Below, in pieces: positions 27,136 to 34,880 of a stretch of 60,794 nt of DNA (positions are counted from its first letter, which is position 1; each line of letters starts with the position of its first letter). The DNA lies in contig JASJGJ010000006.1 in assembly GCA_033791605.1 (NCBI GenBank), positions 1 to 60,794 of the forward strand. The letters run 5' to 3'. This DNA is from Porticoccus sp033791605. GTDB lineage: Bacteria; Pseudomonadota; Gammaproteobacteria; Pseudomonadales; Porticoccaceae. A program made the translations under genes and the position numbers. Under the pieces are notes generated by a model. That model saw only the letters and a list, made by a program, of their open reading frames with translations, made no database searches and was not told the DNA's origin.

Positions 27136-27840
27136 ATGAATGAAGCATCTGTGTATGCACAGAGCCAGCGCGACGGCAGGGATAACTTGGTCGAGGACTA
27201 TTTACCTCTGGTGAAAAAAATCGGATTGCACTTAGTCGCGAAGCTGCCAAAAACAGTTGAGCTGGATGATTTGTTGCAAGTAGGCATGATTGGTTTGATT
27301 CAAGCCAGAGAGAGTTACGATGCGTCTCAGGGTGCAGGTTTTGCCACTTATGCGGGTATACGGATTAAAGGCGCCATGTTGGATGAGGTGCGTCGAAATG
27401 ATTGGGTACCTCGCTCGGTTCAGCAAAAGATGAAGCAGGTTGGGGATGCAATCAGATGCGTAGAAGCTCGATTATCAAGACCTGCCAGTGCCATGGAAAT
27501 AGCGGAAGAACTCAATATTCCTCTGATAGAATATCAGGTTATTGCCAGTGAGTTAGCCTGTTGTCGGATGAGTTCTCTCGATGAGTTGGAGGCTGAAAGC
27601 GAGTCAGAGGGTGAAGATCCGTTTGCTCAGCTTGAAGGTGATGGTTTTAAACAGGCACTAGCGGGAGCTATTCAGATGTTGCCGCAGAAGGAACAGTTAA
27701 TGATGTCTCTCTACTACAGTGACGAACTGAATTTAAAAGAAATAGGTGAAATTTTAGGTGTTTCTGAATCAAGGGTATCCCAGCTTCATGGGCAGGCTTT
27801 GGCCCGAGTACGAGTTCATATGAGCTCATGGGTTTGTTGA
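27136..27840 (+). CDS. fliA: Flagellar sigma factor sigma-28 (FliA)
   Basis: 234-residue sigma factor for late flagellar genes. Region 2 has LVKKIGLHLVAKLPKTVELDDL and AGFATYAGIRIKGAMLDEVR, region 3 has WVPRSVQQKM, and region 4 ends with LKEIGEILGVSESRVSQLHGQAL. All are typical of FliA. The ribosome-binding site is poor. An 11-base direct repeat (27099-27109 and 27119-27129) spans the flhG stop and the leader. Targets would include the flagellin promoter, which lies outside the window. Confidence 0.95.
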   Translation: MNEASVYAQSQRDGRDNLVEDYLPLVKKIGLHLVAKLPKTVELDDLLQVGMIGLIQARESYDASQGAGFATYAGIRIKGAMLDEVRRNDWVPRSVQQKMKQVGDAIRCVEARLSRPASAMEIAEELNIPLIEYQVIASELACCRMSSLDELEAESESEGEDPFAQLEGDGFKQALAGAIQMLPQKEQLMMSLYYSDELNLKEIGEILGVSESRVSQLHGQALARVRVHMSSWVC

Positions 27841-27852
27841 GGAGCATGTTGA

Positions 27853-28614
27853 ATGGCTGCTAGTCGACAATCTGTAGATTTCTTAACGTTCACGGGAGTA
27901 GTGTTATCACTGCTTGCGGTTGTTGGTGGTAACTGGCTAGAGGGTGGGCATGCGGACTCCCTTCTTCAGTTGACTGCTTTTTTAATTGTTTTTGGTGGCA
28001 CCCTAGGAGCCATTTTGGTTCAAACACCACTGAATATATTTGTTCATGCAATGAAGCGGTTTAAATGGATTTTTTTCCCTCCCACGATTGAACGTAAGGA
28101 AACATTAAAAAAGATTTTGGATTGGAGCAAAATTGCACGTAAAGAAGGACTGTTAGGGTTACAAAAAGTAGCAGACCGAGAAAAGGATAAATTTACCAAA
28201 AAGGGTTTGTTGTTATTAGTAGACGGTAGTGAGCCAGAAGAAATAAGAAAAATTCTGGATGTGGAAATTGATAGTAGTGCTGCCCACGAAATGAATGCGG
28301 CTAAAGTCTATGAAGCGATGGGTGGCTATTCTCCTACGATTGGTATTATCGGGGCAGTATTGGGGTTGATTCATGTGATGAATAATTTGTCTGACCCTGC
28401 AACCTTGGGTCCGGGTATAGCGGTGGCATTTGTAGCTACCATTTATGGCGTTGGCCTTGCCAATTTCTTCTTTTTGCCGATGTCGAACAAACTCAAAACT
28501 CTTTCTAGGAATTTAACGCATTATCAGGAGATGCTGCTGGAGGGTATGTCATCGATTGCTGAGGGTGAAAATCCACGGACGATTCAAAGTAAACTGGAAG
28601 GCTATTTAACCTAA
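27853..28614 (+). CDS. motC: Flagellar stator protein MotC (MotA/PomA family)
   Basis: Inner-membrane stator subunit with four membrane helices, 253 residues. The segment AAKVYEAMGGYSPTIGIIGAVLGLIHVM (quoted in part) and the loop with KLKTLSRNLTHYQEMLLEGM mark the MotC branch found in Pseudomonas. It follows fliA by 12 bases, where cheYZAB would stand in pseudomonads. Makes the ion channel with MotD; the type is predicted as proton-driven by family. Confidence 0.88.
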   Translation: MAASRQSVDFLTFTGVVLSLLAVVGGNWLEGGHADSLLQLTAFLIVFGGTLGAILVQTPLNIFVHAMKRFKWIFFPPTIERKETLKKILDWSKIARKEGLLGLQKVADREKDKFTKKGLLLLVDGSEPEEIRKILDVEIDSSAAHEMNAAKVYEAMGGYSPTIGIIGAVLGLIHVMNNLSDPATLGPGIAVAFVATIYGVGLANFFFLPMSNKLKTLSRNLTHYQEMLLEGMSSIAEGENPRTIQSKLEGYLT

Positions 28615-28615
28615 T

Positions 28616-29545
28616 ATGTCACGTAGATCCCAGCATGAGGAACATGAAAACCATGAACGTTGGTTAGTCTCTTATGCGGATTTTATAACTTTACTGTTTG
28701 CTTTTTTTGTTGTGATGTACTCCATTTCATCAGTGAATGAGGGGCAGTATAGAGTGCTGTCTGATTCTATTGTTTCGGCATTCCATAGCCCTAAATCTTC
28801 ACTTGATCCTATTCAGATAGGGACATTAGTCCGCTCGCCTTTAGATCTGCCAGAACAAGTTACAGATGTTTCAGAATTTCCTGATGAGGCTATAACACCA
28901 CTGATGATAAAGTTTAGGAGTCCCGCAAATGGTGAGGTGGGGGAGGAAGAGGTGGCGTCAGAAGAGCGTAAGCTAGCGGAAGAAGAAAGCTTCACGCAAA
29001 AGTCCTTAAATGCGGCAGAGGAAGAAATCAATAACATTGGGGACAATGTTGAAGAAAAAATGGATGATCTTATTGACGACGATATTATTAATATAAAACG
29101 AAACAAGTTTTGGTTAGAAGTAGAAATTAAATCCAGTCTGTTATTCTCTAGCGGCAGTAGTGAACTGATTCCCGATTCGGTGCCCGTACTAAAAAAATTA
29201 TCAGATATTTTTGCAGATCTTCCCAATCGAATTAACGTGGAAGGTTTTACCGATAACGAACCCATTAAAACTTTAATTTTTCCTTCGAACTGGGAGCTTT
29301 CGGCAGCGAGGGCGGCTGCGGTTGTTCGATTGTTTGAAAGTAACGGGGTCCTTTCTTCCAGAATGGCTGCTATTGGTTATGGTGAGTATCAGCCCATTTC
29401 TGATAATGAAAGTGAAGAGGGGCGTGCAAAAAATCGCCGTGTTGTTCTTGTGGTAATGGCTTCATTGGAAGGGCGGCAGGATGAGAGAATGTATGAGTTT
29501 GAAGTGTTAAAGGATAAGAGCACAGGTTTGGCTGGGGCAGAGTAA
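28616..29545 (+). CDS. motD: Flagellar stator protein MotD (MotB family)
   Basis: 309-residue partner of MotC. One membrane segment near the N-terminus contains the ion-binding Asp (SYADFITLLFAFFVVMYSIS, residues about 19-38). Then comes an acidic, Glu-rich linker (about 105-155), and the OmpA-type peptidoglycan-binding domain (VEGFTDNEPIK, NWELSAARAAAVVRLFESNG, NRRVVLVV). The ATG at 28616 starts directly after the motC stop. Confidence 0.9.
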   Translation: MSRRSQHEEHENHERWLVSYADFITLLFAFFVVMYSISSVNEGQYRVLSDSIVSAFHSPKSSLDPIQIGTLVRSPLDLPEQVTDVSEFPDEAITPLMIKFRSPANGEVGEEEVASEERKLAEEESFTQKSLNAAEEEINNIGDNVEEKMDDLIDDDIINIKRNKFWLEVEIKSSLLFSSGSSELIPDSVPVLKKLSDIFADLPNRINVEGFTDNEPIKTLIFPSNWELSAARAAAVVRLFESNGVLSSRMAAIGYGEYQPISDNESEEGRAKNRRVVLVVMASLEGRQDERMYEFEVLKDKSTGLAGAE

Positions 29546-29695
29546 GCAAGAACTTTTATACTTGGCTCATAGTTTTTCCCTCGTTGTGTGGGCTAACAGG
29601 CATGATCATGTGTCATCAATAAGTCGTATCGTCAAATTATTTTAGGATGTCATCGTTTAATGAAAGTCTAGAAGAATAAAGTGAGGGTGGACTCC

Positions 29696-29866
29696 ATGGT
29701 AGATTCAATTGGGTTAAATAAAATTAATTCGGTACCAAAAACTAAACCCGTTTCTTATAAAAAGACAAAAAAATCCAAACGTGATTCTGAAGAAGACAAA
29801 CAAAACTCGAAAGGAAACACTGAAGAAAAAAAACGGATTGGAATTAATGTTGATGAACGATGTTAG
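29696..29866 (+). CDS. Small Lys-rich protein downstream of motD (candidate)
   Basis: 56-residue ORF with ATG at 29696 and GAGGG 8 bases upstream. It is very basic and polar (KPVSYKKTKKSKRDSEED) and ends KRIGINVDERC. No family is recognised. It lies 150 bases after motD and converges on the minus-strand PilZ gene. The good ribosome-binding site and position suggest a real small gene, but the short length and low complexity leave doubt. Confidence 0.4.
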   Translation: MVDSIGLNKINSVPKTKPVSYKKTKKSKRDSEEDKQNSKGNTEEKKRIGINVDERC

Positions 29867-29937
29867 CTGAAACATTAGGTATAAAAAACTAGATTGAAAC
29901 CCAAGTAATCCGTGTGTTTGTTGAGCGGCGTGTGGGT

Positions 29938-30528
29938 TTACATTGAATGGTTTTTTCGATTTTTTTCTCCAATTTGTACGCATTGCTTTTGTACGATGTG
30001 TTGAATCAATTGTTCTTGAGCGCTATTGTTTTCTTCAAAAACCACTCTTGTTGAGAAGGATTTTTCATGCTTTGTCGGTTGCTTCTCACAGGCAATTACT
30101 TGCCCCATTATGTGCAATATAATATTGGACGGTTTTAAAGCAATAGAGAGTTGTAAGTTGGTTCCTTTCGGCAGACTATCCTTGCCGTCAAAGGCGATGC
30201 CACAGGCACTGATATTAACCATCATGTCTTCATAGGATTCAATATTTTGTTCTTCATTCTGCAGGCTGTGAGCGGCAATGATTGATATTTTTTTATTGAG
30301 TAAGCCTAGAGCTTTGCCTACAGTTGGGTTTTCATGCCAGAGGATATTCGTGACCTGATTGAGTTCACTATCGATTTCTGCGAGTAGGTTGGTTAATGAT
30401 AGCCCCAAGTTTTCTGACGGGGATACGAGCATTGCTTTATTGGTATCAATGACCGTGTAGGTTAAGCCTACGATGTCATTGATGCGGTAATAACGTCTTT
30501 TCTCTACGGTCTGTTCCATGTTGGTCAT
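29938..30528 (-). CDS. PilZ domain protein linked to PomAB
   Basis: 196-residue cyclic-di-GMP receptor candidate. The RxxxR loop is at the N-terminus (KRRYYRIND, residues 10-18) and the (D/N)xSxxG motif is NISACG (about 109-114), followed by PilZ barrel strands (LQLSIALKPSNIILHIMGQV). The early RxxxR and the long helical insert between the two motifs are unusual for a simple PilZ protein. It starts 2 bases after pomB in the same operon, so it is likely to act on stator function, as YcgR/FlgZ-type proteins do. That role is inference. Confidence 0.82.
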   Translation of the reverse strand: MTNMEQTVEKRRYYRINDIVGLTYTVIDTNKAMLVSPSENLGLSLTNLLAEIDSELNQVTNILWHENPTVGKALGLLNKKISIIAAHSLQNEEQNIESYEDMMVNISACGIAFDGKDSLPKGTNLQLSIALKPSNIILHIMGQVIACEKQPTKHEKSFSTRVVFEENNSAQEQLIQHIVQKQCVQIGEKNRKNHSM

Positions 30529-30530
30529 AA

Positions 30531-31514
30531 TTATTGATTTTCTAGGATGTTTGACAAGTTTTCACCATTGATATTTATGGTGTCTAGTGTGTCTGGATTT
30601 GATTGTTGCAAGTCCTTGATGCTGGTGGCTGTATTTTCATCCAAGCCTTGGCGTATGACGATTTCAACGCGTCTATTTTGTGCTCGATTCTGTGCATTGG
30701 TGTTAGGTTCCCGTGGTTTGGTATCAGCGTGGCCTACTACCATAAATCGTTTGTCATCTAAAGACCCATCCAGAATGAGCTCATGGGTGACAGACAATGC
30801 ACGAGATGAAGATAAATCCCAGTTAGACTTGAATCGACCGCTTTTGATAGGAATGTTATCACTGTGTCCCTCAACAGCAATAGTGCCAGAAATATCTTTT
30901 AACGCATCCCGCAGTGTTGCCATCACGGGCACAAAATCTGGGTGAAGGGTTGATGAACCAGAAGGAAAAGAACCTTTTTCTCGTATTCGAATAGTAATTG
31001 AGCGGCCCTTGGACTCAATATCAATTTTTCCATTTGTTATTTCTTTCTTGAGTATTTTTTTCAGTTTGTCGGCATCTTCTTTTGTTTCAGCAATTAATGC
31101 TTTTAGTTTTTCTTCAAGAAGCTTTTGGGTTTCTGCTTTATTGAGGTCTTTAGCATCCATTTTTTTCGTATCAGAATCTGGTGCATTCGGATTGCCCAGC
31201 TTAAGTGATTGCTTGGTAACGTCTGTTGTTACCTGATTAATCGTTTTAATTTGGGTGGGTGTAGGATCGCCAGGACTAAATTCTTTAGCAATGATACTGG
31301 TGCCCTTGGGGATATCTTTTACCTTGATGATATTTTGTACCCCAAAGGCATCCTTCATTGAACCAGCGACTTGTTTATATTTTTGTACGTCCATTTCCGA
31401 AAAAGACAGAAGTAAAACGAAAAAGACCATGAGCAGAGACATTAAGTCTGCAAAGGTGGCCATCCATGCCGGAGCACCTGCTGGCGCTTCGTCATCATCG
31501 TCGAGATCGATCAC
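30531..31514 (-). CDS. pomB: Sodium-type stator protein PomB (MotB family)
   Basis: 327-residue peptidoglycan-anchored stator subunit. An acidic N-terminus (DLDDDDEAP) leads to WMATFADLMSLLMVFFVLLL, where the Asp binds the coupling ion. The stretch FSEMDVQKYKQVAGSMKDAFGVQ (quoted in part) closely resembles Vibrio PomB, which supports sodium coupling. An OmpA domain follows (VEGHSDNIPI, SRALSVTHEL, NRRVEIVIRQ). Start codon GTG at 31514, directly after the pomA TAA. Confidence 0.9.
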   Translation of the reverse strand: MIDLDDDDEAPAGAPAWMATFADLMSLLMVFFVLLLSFSEMDVQKYKQVAGSMKDAFGVQNIIKVKDIPKGTSIIAKEFSPGDPTPTQIKTINQVTTDVTKQSLKLGNPNAPDSDTKKMDAKDLNKAETQKLLEEKLKALIAETKEDADKLKKILKKEITNGKIDIESKGRSITIRIREKGSFPSGSSTLHPDFVPVMATLRDALKDISGTIAVEGHSDNIPIKSGRFKSNWDLSSSRALSVTHELILDGSLDDKRFMVVGHADTKPREPNTNAQNRAQNRRVEIVIRQGLDENTATSIKDLQQSNPDTLDTININGENLSNILENQ

Positions 31515-32297
31515 TTATACAGCCTCTGCTTCGGCAGAATCTTCTGAGGCGTTGATACGTTTCTTAGGTTCAAGGTAGGCTTTTAGCATAGACTCAATAA
31601 TTCTGGGGTTTTGACCCTCTTGAATGGCAAGCACGCCATCAATACATATGGCCTTTACAATACCTTCATCTCTTTTTCTCAGTTCAAGTTTGTCAGCGAT
31701 GGGTATAGCAACCATATTGGCAAGCATCGCACCATATAACGTGGTGAGAAGAGCAACAGCCATGGCTGGACCAATAGACTTGGGGTCGTCCATAGATGAC
31801 AGCATTTGGACTAGGCCGATTAGTGTTCCAATCATCCCCATAGCTGGGGCAACGTCCCCTGTAGCGGTGAAAACTTTTGCTCCCCACTTGTGACGATCAA
31901 TAGTTTGTTGTAGGTCTTTAGACATAACGGTTTTGATAACCTCGCGGTCATTACCGTCAATCAACATTTGTATACCTTGATTGAGGAAGGTATTGCTAAT
32001 TTCCTGTTCTTCTAAGGCCAGCATGCCCTCTTTTCGAGCAACATTGGCGAGATTAACGATTTGGGCGATGAGTTCATCGGGCTCTTCAACTTTGAAAATA
32101 AAAGCACGTACAGCAACCTTGAATGCTCCAAAAAATTGTTTTAGTGAAAATTTGATCATCACGATCATAAATGTGCCACCGAGTACAATCAGTATTGATG
32201 GAACATTGACAAAGAGCGCTACTGATCCACCAGATAGGATTGCTGCTAGGACAATACCAATAGCACCAACCATGCCCAGTAAAGTCGCAAAATCCAT
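31515..32297 (-). CDS. pomA: Sodium-type stator protein PomA (MotA family)
   Basis: 260-residue, four-helix stator subunit. It reads like PomA/LafT-type proteins: MDFATLLGMVGAIGIVLAAI, ARKEGMLALEEQEIS, DVAPAMGMIGTLIGLVQML and AIPIADKLELRKRDE. First gene of pomA-pomB-pilZ. The ATG at 32297 has AAGGAA upstream. With MotCD this gives the cell two stator sets of different type. Confidence 0.92.
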   Translation of the reverse strand: MDFATLLGMVGAIGIVLAAILSGGSVALFVNVPSILIVLGGTFMIVMIKFSLKQFFGAFKVAVRAFIFKVEEPDELIAQIVNLANVARKEGMLALEEQEISNTFLNQGIQMLIDGNDREVIKTVMSKDLQQTIDRHKWGAKVFTATGDVAPAMGMIGTLIGLVQMLSSMDDPKSIGPAMAVALLTTLYGAMLANMVAIPIADKLELRKRDEGIVKAICIDGVLAIQEGQNPRIIESMLKAYLEPKKRINASEDSAEAEAV

Positions 32298-32421
32298 ATT
32301 GATTCCTTATTTTTGTGAAGCGATGAGCCACCTGAATTTATAAGCTGTATTTTGTAGTGCCAGAGCAACCCTGTAAAGAACCTATCGATTAACTCATTGA
32401 GATGATCCAGTTTTTCGTGAG

Positions 32422-33279
32422 TTATTCATCTTTCCAAGCCCACAAACCATTGAGGTTCGTTTCATCCATAATACGTCGGGCACCTTTTTCTGCGGAATCT
32501 CGATCCTTAAATCCAGGCAGTTGTACTCGATAGGCTGTTTTGTTATCAAAGGTTGTCGTGTTGATTTGTGCTGAGTGACCTAGGGCGATAAGTTTCTTCT
32601 GTAGACGCAGGGCTGCATCCTTTGTTGAAAAAGTACCAAGATTGACATGCCAGCCTTTTGTTGGAGTGATTGCTTCCTCGCTTTTTTTACTCACAACAAT
32701 CCCCGGCTTGTTAGTTGTCGTTTTAATGGCATTTAGAGTCTGTACCTGTTGAGCTACATCTTGAATGTCTGTATTCAAATCTTGAGAGCTGGTGGCGATT
32801 AACCGTTGTTGCTCATGGAGGGATACTGTTATTTGATCAAGTTGTTGCTGTAACTGTAGTAGTTGTTCTTTGATGGGCTCGATATTCGCCCGAGTGTCCT
32901 CTTCTACGATAGTCTTTATAGTGTGAGTGATATTGTCAGGTTGTGGGTTTTGATGTGACAGCCAAAAAATAGCGATGATCAAAAAGAACAGGTTAGCCAT
33001 GATAGGTAGCCAGACGAAAGGCTGTTGTATTGTTCCTGTCAGCCATGCTGGAAGGTACGACAATAGGTCCGGCGTTTTTTTCTTTCTCTGTTCGGTTTGT
33101 TTTGGGTGCATACTCGTACGTATCGAATCTCTCAGGTTGTTGGCTTCATAATCAGTCTTAATGTTATCGTCATCACTGCCATGATCATGAGAACTATACC
33201 CATATGGGGTTTCATTTTGGGAACTGGCGGGTTGGATCAAATTTTGATCAAGAGCCAGGTTTAAATCTTTATTGGTCAT
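32422..33279 (-). CDS. SPOR-domain membrane protein
   Basis: 285-residue bitopic inner-membrane protein. A polar cytoplasmic N-terminus (about 85 residues) leads to one membrane segment (about 88-107, FVWLPIMANLFFLIIAIFWL), a periplasmic coiled coil rich in Gln (IKEQLLQLQQQLDQITVSLH) and a C-terminal SPOR domain (about 208-283, WHVNLGTFSTKDAALRLQKK to YRVQLPGFKDRDSAEKGARR). SPOR domains bind denuded septal peptidoglycan glycans. It lies upstream of pomA on the same strand, 124 bases away, and divergent from the FliK-like gene. Specific role unknown. Confidence 0.85.
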   Translation of the reverse strand: MTNKDLNLALDQNLIQPASSQNETPYGYSSHDHGSDDDNIKTDYEANNLRDSIRTSMHPKQTEQRKKKTPDLLSYLPAWLTGTIQQPFVWLPIMANLFFLIIAIFWLSHQNPQPDNITHTIKTIVEEDTRANIEPIKEQLLQLQQQLDQITVSLHEQQRLIATSSQDLNTDIQDVAQQVQTLNAIKTTTNKPGIVVSKKSEEAITPTKGWHVNLGTFSTKDAALRLQKKLIALGHSAQINTTTFDNKTAYRVQLPGFKDRDSAEKGARRIMDETNLNGLWAWKDE

Positions 33280-33351
33280 ATTTTGTTCCTAAGGATACTA
33301 TTCCTCTATTATCTGGAAACAGTTATGCACAAAACATGCCGGTAGTCTTTT

Positions 33352-34473
33352 ATGGAAGAGCTGCAGCTCGCACTAACCGCCACTAGGGTTGAACAAAAAA
33401 ATTTCGGCCTCTGGCTGAAATCCTGGCAGGTGGGGCAAGTCTTACAGGCATTGGTAACAGATAAGTTCCCGTCTGGTCAGTTGGTGCTAAGAGTTGCTGG
33501 ACAGCAAATCACCGCGACAGCTGATATCCCGGTACAAAAGGGCGCGGTATTAATGCTAGAAGTAAGTCGTCTGACGCCGACGCCGACTTTGAAAATTATC
33601 CATGCCCCAGTGGCCGCTGGAGTTTCAGTAAGCGCGCTTAGAGGTGAGCTGCAATTACTGTTGCCGCAATTTTTACCCCAGCAAGGCCGAGTCTTAGATC
33701 CATTTTTGACACTTTTTAGCCCCGCTCAGGGTGCCAATATTTTGGCATTTCTTGGGTTGAAGAGAGCAGATATTGAGCGGTTGTTTAAACAAGTACACAG
33801 AGTCGATCAACTGGTTGACCCCAAATTATTAAAGGTCGCGGTAGAAAGGTCGGGCTTGTTTCTTGAGTCACAACTTCAGCAACTTGTTTCTGCCGGAGGA
33901 TTATTGCCCCCGGGGGACTTGAAAGCTGAACTTCTCAGATTATTAAATAGAGTCAACCGAAAACTGAAACATCCAAGTGGCATTGATCATGAAACACTTG
34001 GGTTGCTCAATAAGCTGAAGCAAGAATTAGATGGTGCAATTGCTAAAATAACGCTTCATCAGCTGGAGGCGAGTCAATCGGATAGCTCTGGCCAGACAGT
34101 GTGGTCCTTTGAAATACCTATTCGTTTTAAGGAGTCAGTGGCCTATCTGTCACTTTCTGTGACTAGAGATAATGATCCCTCGGATAAACCAAAACCACAG
34201 GACCAGCAAGACTGGAAAGCAGTTCTTAGCGTGACGGCGCCCAAACTTGGGTTAGTGGAAGCAGAATTGTTTTTGCGAGGACAAAAAGTATCTGTGGTCA
34301 TTTTTTCTTCAGAGAATAAAACGGTACAGCTGATCAATAACCAGATAGATCAGTTGCGTGTGGGGCTGGAGAGTCGAGGGCTGGATGTTTCTGTTTTGCT
34401 CAGCCGTGAAGGGGAGTTAAAGCCAAAGCAAAACAAAGCCAGTTCAAGTGGTTGTGTAGATGAGAGAATATGA
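33352..34473 (+). CDS. Second FliK-like protein (hook-length control domain)
   Basis: 373-residue protein with a FliK-type C-terminal domain: VWSFEIPIRFKESVAYLSLS, LSVTAPKLGLVEAELFLRGQ and VSVVIFSSENKTVQLINNQIDQLRVGLESRGL (quoted in part). The N-terminal 100 residues form a beta-rich domain (LVLRVAGQQITATADIPVQK), not the Ser/Thr-rich ruler of FliK at 15.8 kb. The central part is helical. It overlaps by 4 bases a gene for an isolated FlhB C-terminal domain, mirroring the FliK-FlhB partnership. Likely a paralogous switch module; function unproven. Confidence 0.72.
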   Translation: MEELQLALTATRVEQKNFGLWLKSWQVGQVLQALVTDKFPSGQLVLRVAGQQITATADIPVQKGAVLMLEVSRLTPTPTLKIIHAPVAAGVSVSALRGELQLLLPQFLPQQGRVLDPFLTLFSPAQGANILAFLGLKRADIERLFKQVHRVDQLVDPKLLKVAVERSGLFLESQLQQLVSAGGLLPPGDLKAELLRLLNRVNRKLKHPSGIDHETLGLLNKLKQELDGAIAKITLHQLEASQSDSSGQTVWSFEIPIRFKESVAYLSLSVTRDNDPSDKPKPQDQQDWKAVLSVTAPKLGLVEAELFLRGQKVSVVIFSSENKTVQLINNQIDQLRVGLESRGLDVSVLLSREGELKPKQNKASSSGCVDERI

Positions 34474-34760
34474 GAGATAAACCTAAACAGAAAGCGAAAG
34501 GGGAGAGGCGAGCAGCCGCATTGGAGTATACGGGGATCGGGGCTCCCCGAGTTGTTGCAAAAGGTGAAGGACTTATTGCCGCAAGAATAGAGGAGGTTGC
34601 TCGTCAGAATGATATTCCTTTGATACAGGACGCGTTGTTAGCGAGTGTGCTGGTGAATGTTCCTTTAGGTGATGAAATTCCAGAAAATTTTTATTTTGCC
34701 GTGGCTGAAATTCTTGCTCATATTTATCGGGTGAGTGACTCGATTGATTCTTATGAATAA
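34470..34760 (+). CDS. Stand-alone FlhB C-terminal domain protein (FhlB/FlhX type)
   Basis: 96-residue homologue of the cytoplasmic domain of FlhB/EscU after the cleavage site. It contains AALEYTGIGAPRVVAKGEGLIAARI, LIQDALLASVLVNVPLGDEIPENFYFAVAEILAHIY (both quoted in part), which align with the FlhB segment after NPTH in this window. The NPTH motif is absent, so there is no self-cleavage. In other bacteria such proteins can replace the cleaved FlhB C-terminus. ATGA overlap with the FliK-like gene indicates co-translation. Confidence 0.85.
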   Translation: MRDKPKQKAKGERRAAALEYTGIGAPRVVAKGEGLIAARIEEVARQNDIPLIQDALLASVLVNVPLGDEIPENFYFAVAEILAHIYRVSDSIDSYE

Positions 34761-34880
34761 TTTTCTATAATATTAGTTCAAATTGTTGTGTAATAAATAC
34801 CATGTGTGCTCAGCTGTACCTTTAAGCAAGGGAATGCGGCATGATGGTTAAATAATTTTTTATCTTTGTTGAGTTGACTG

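Noticed and set aside
29896..29942. AAACCCA/TGGGTTT pair between motD and pilZ
   Set aside because: The loop is about 30 bases and no T-run follows, so it is weak as a shared terminator.
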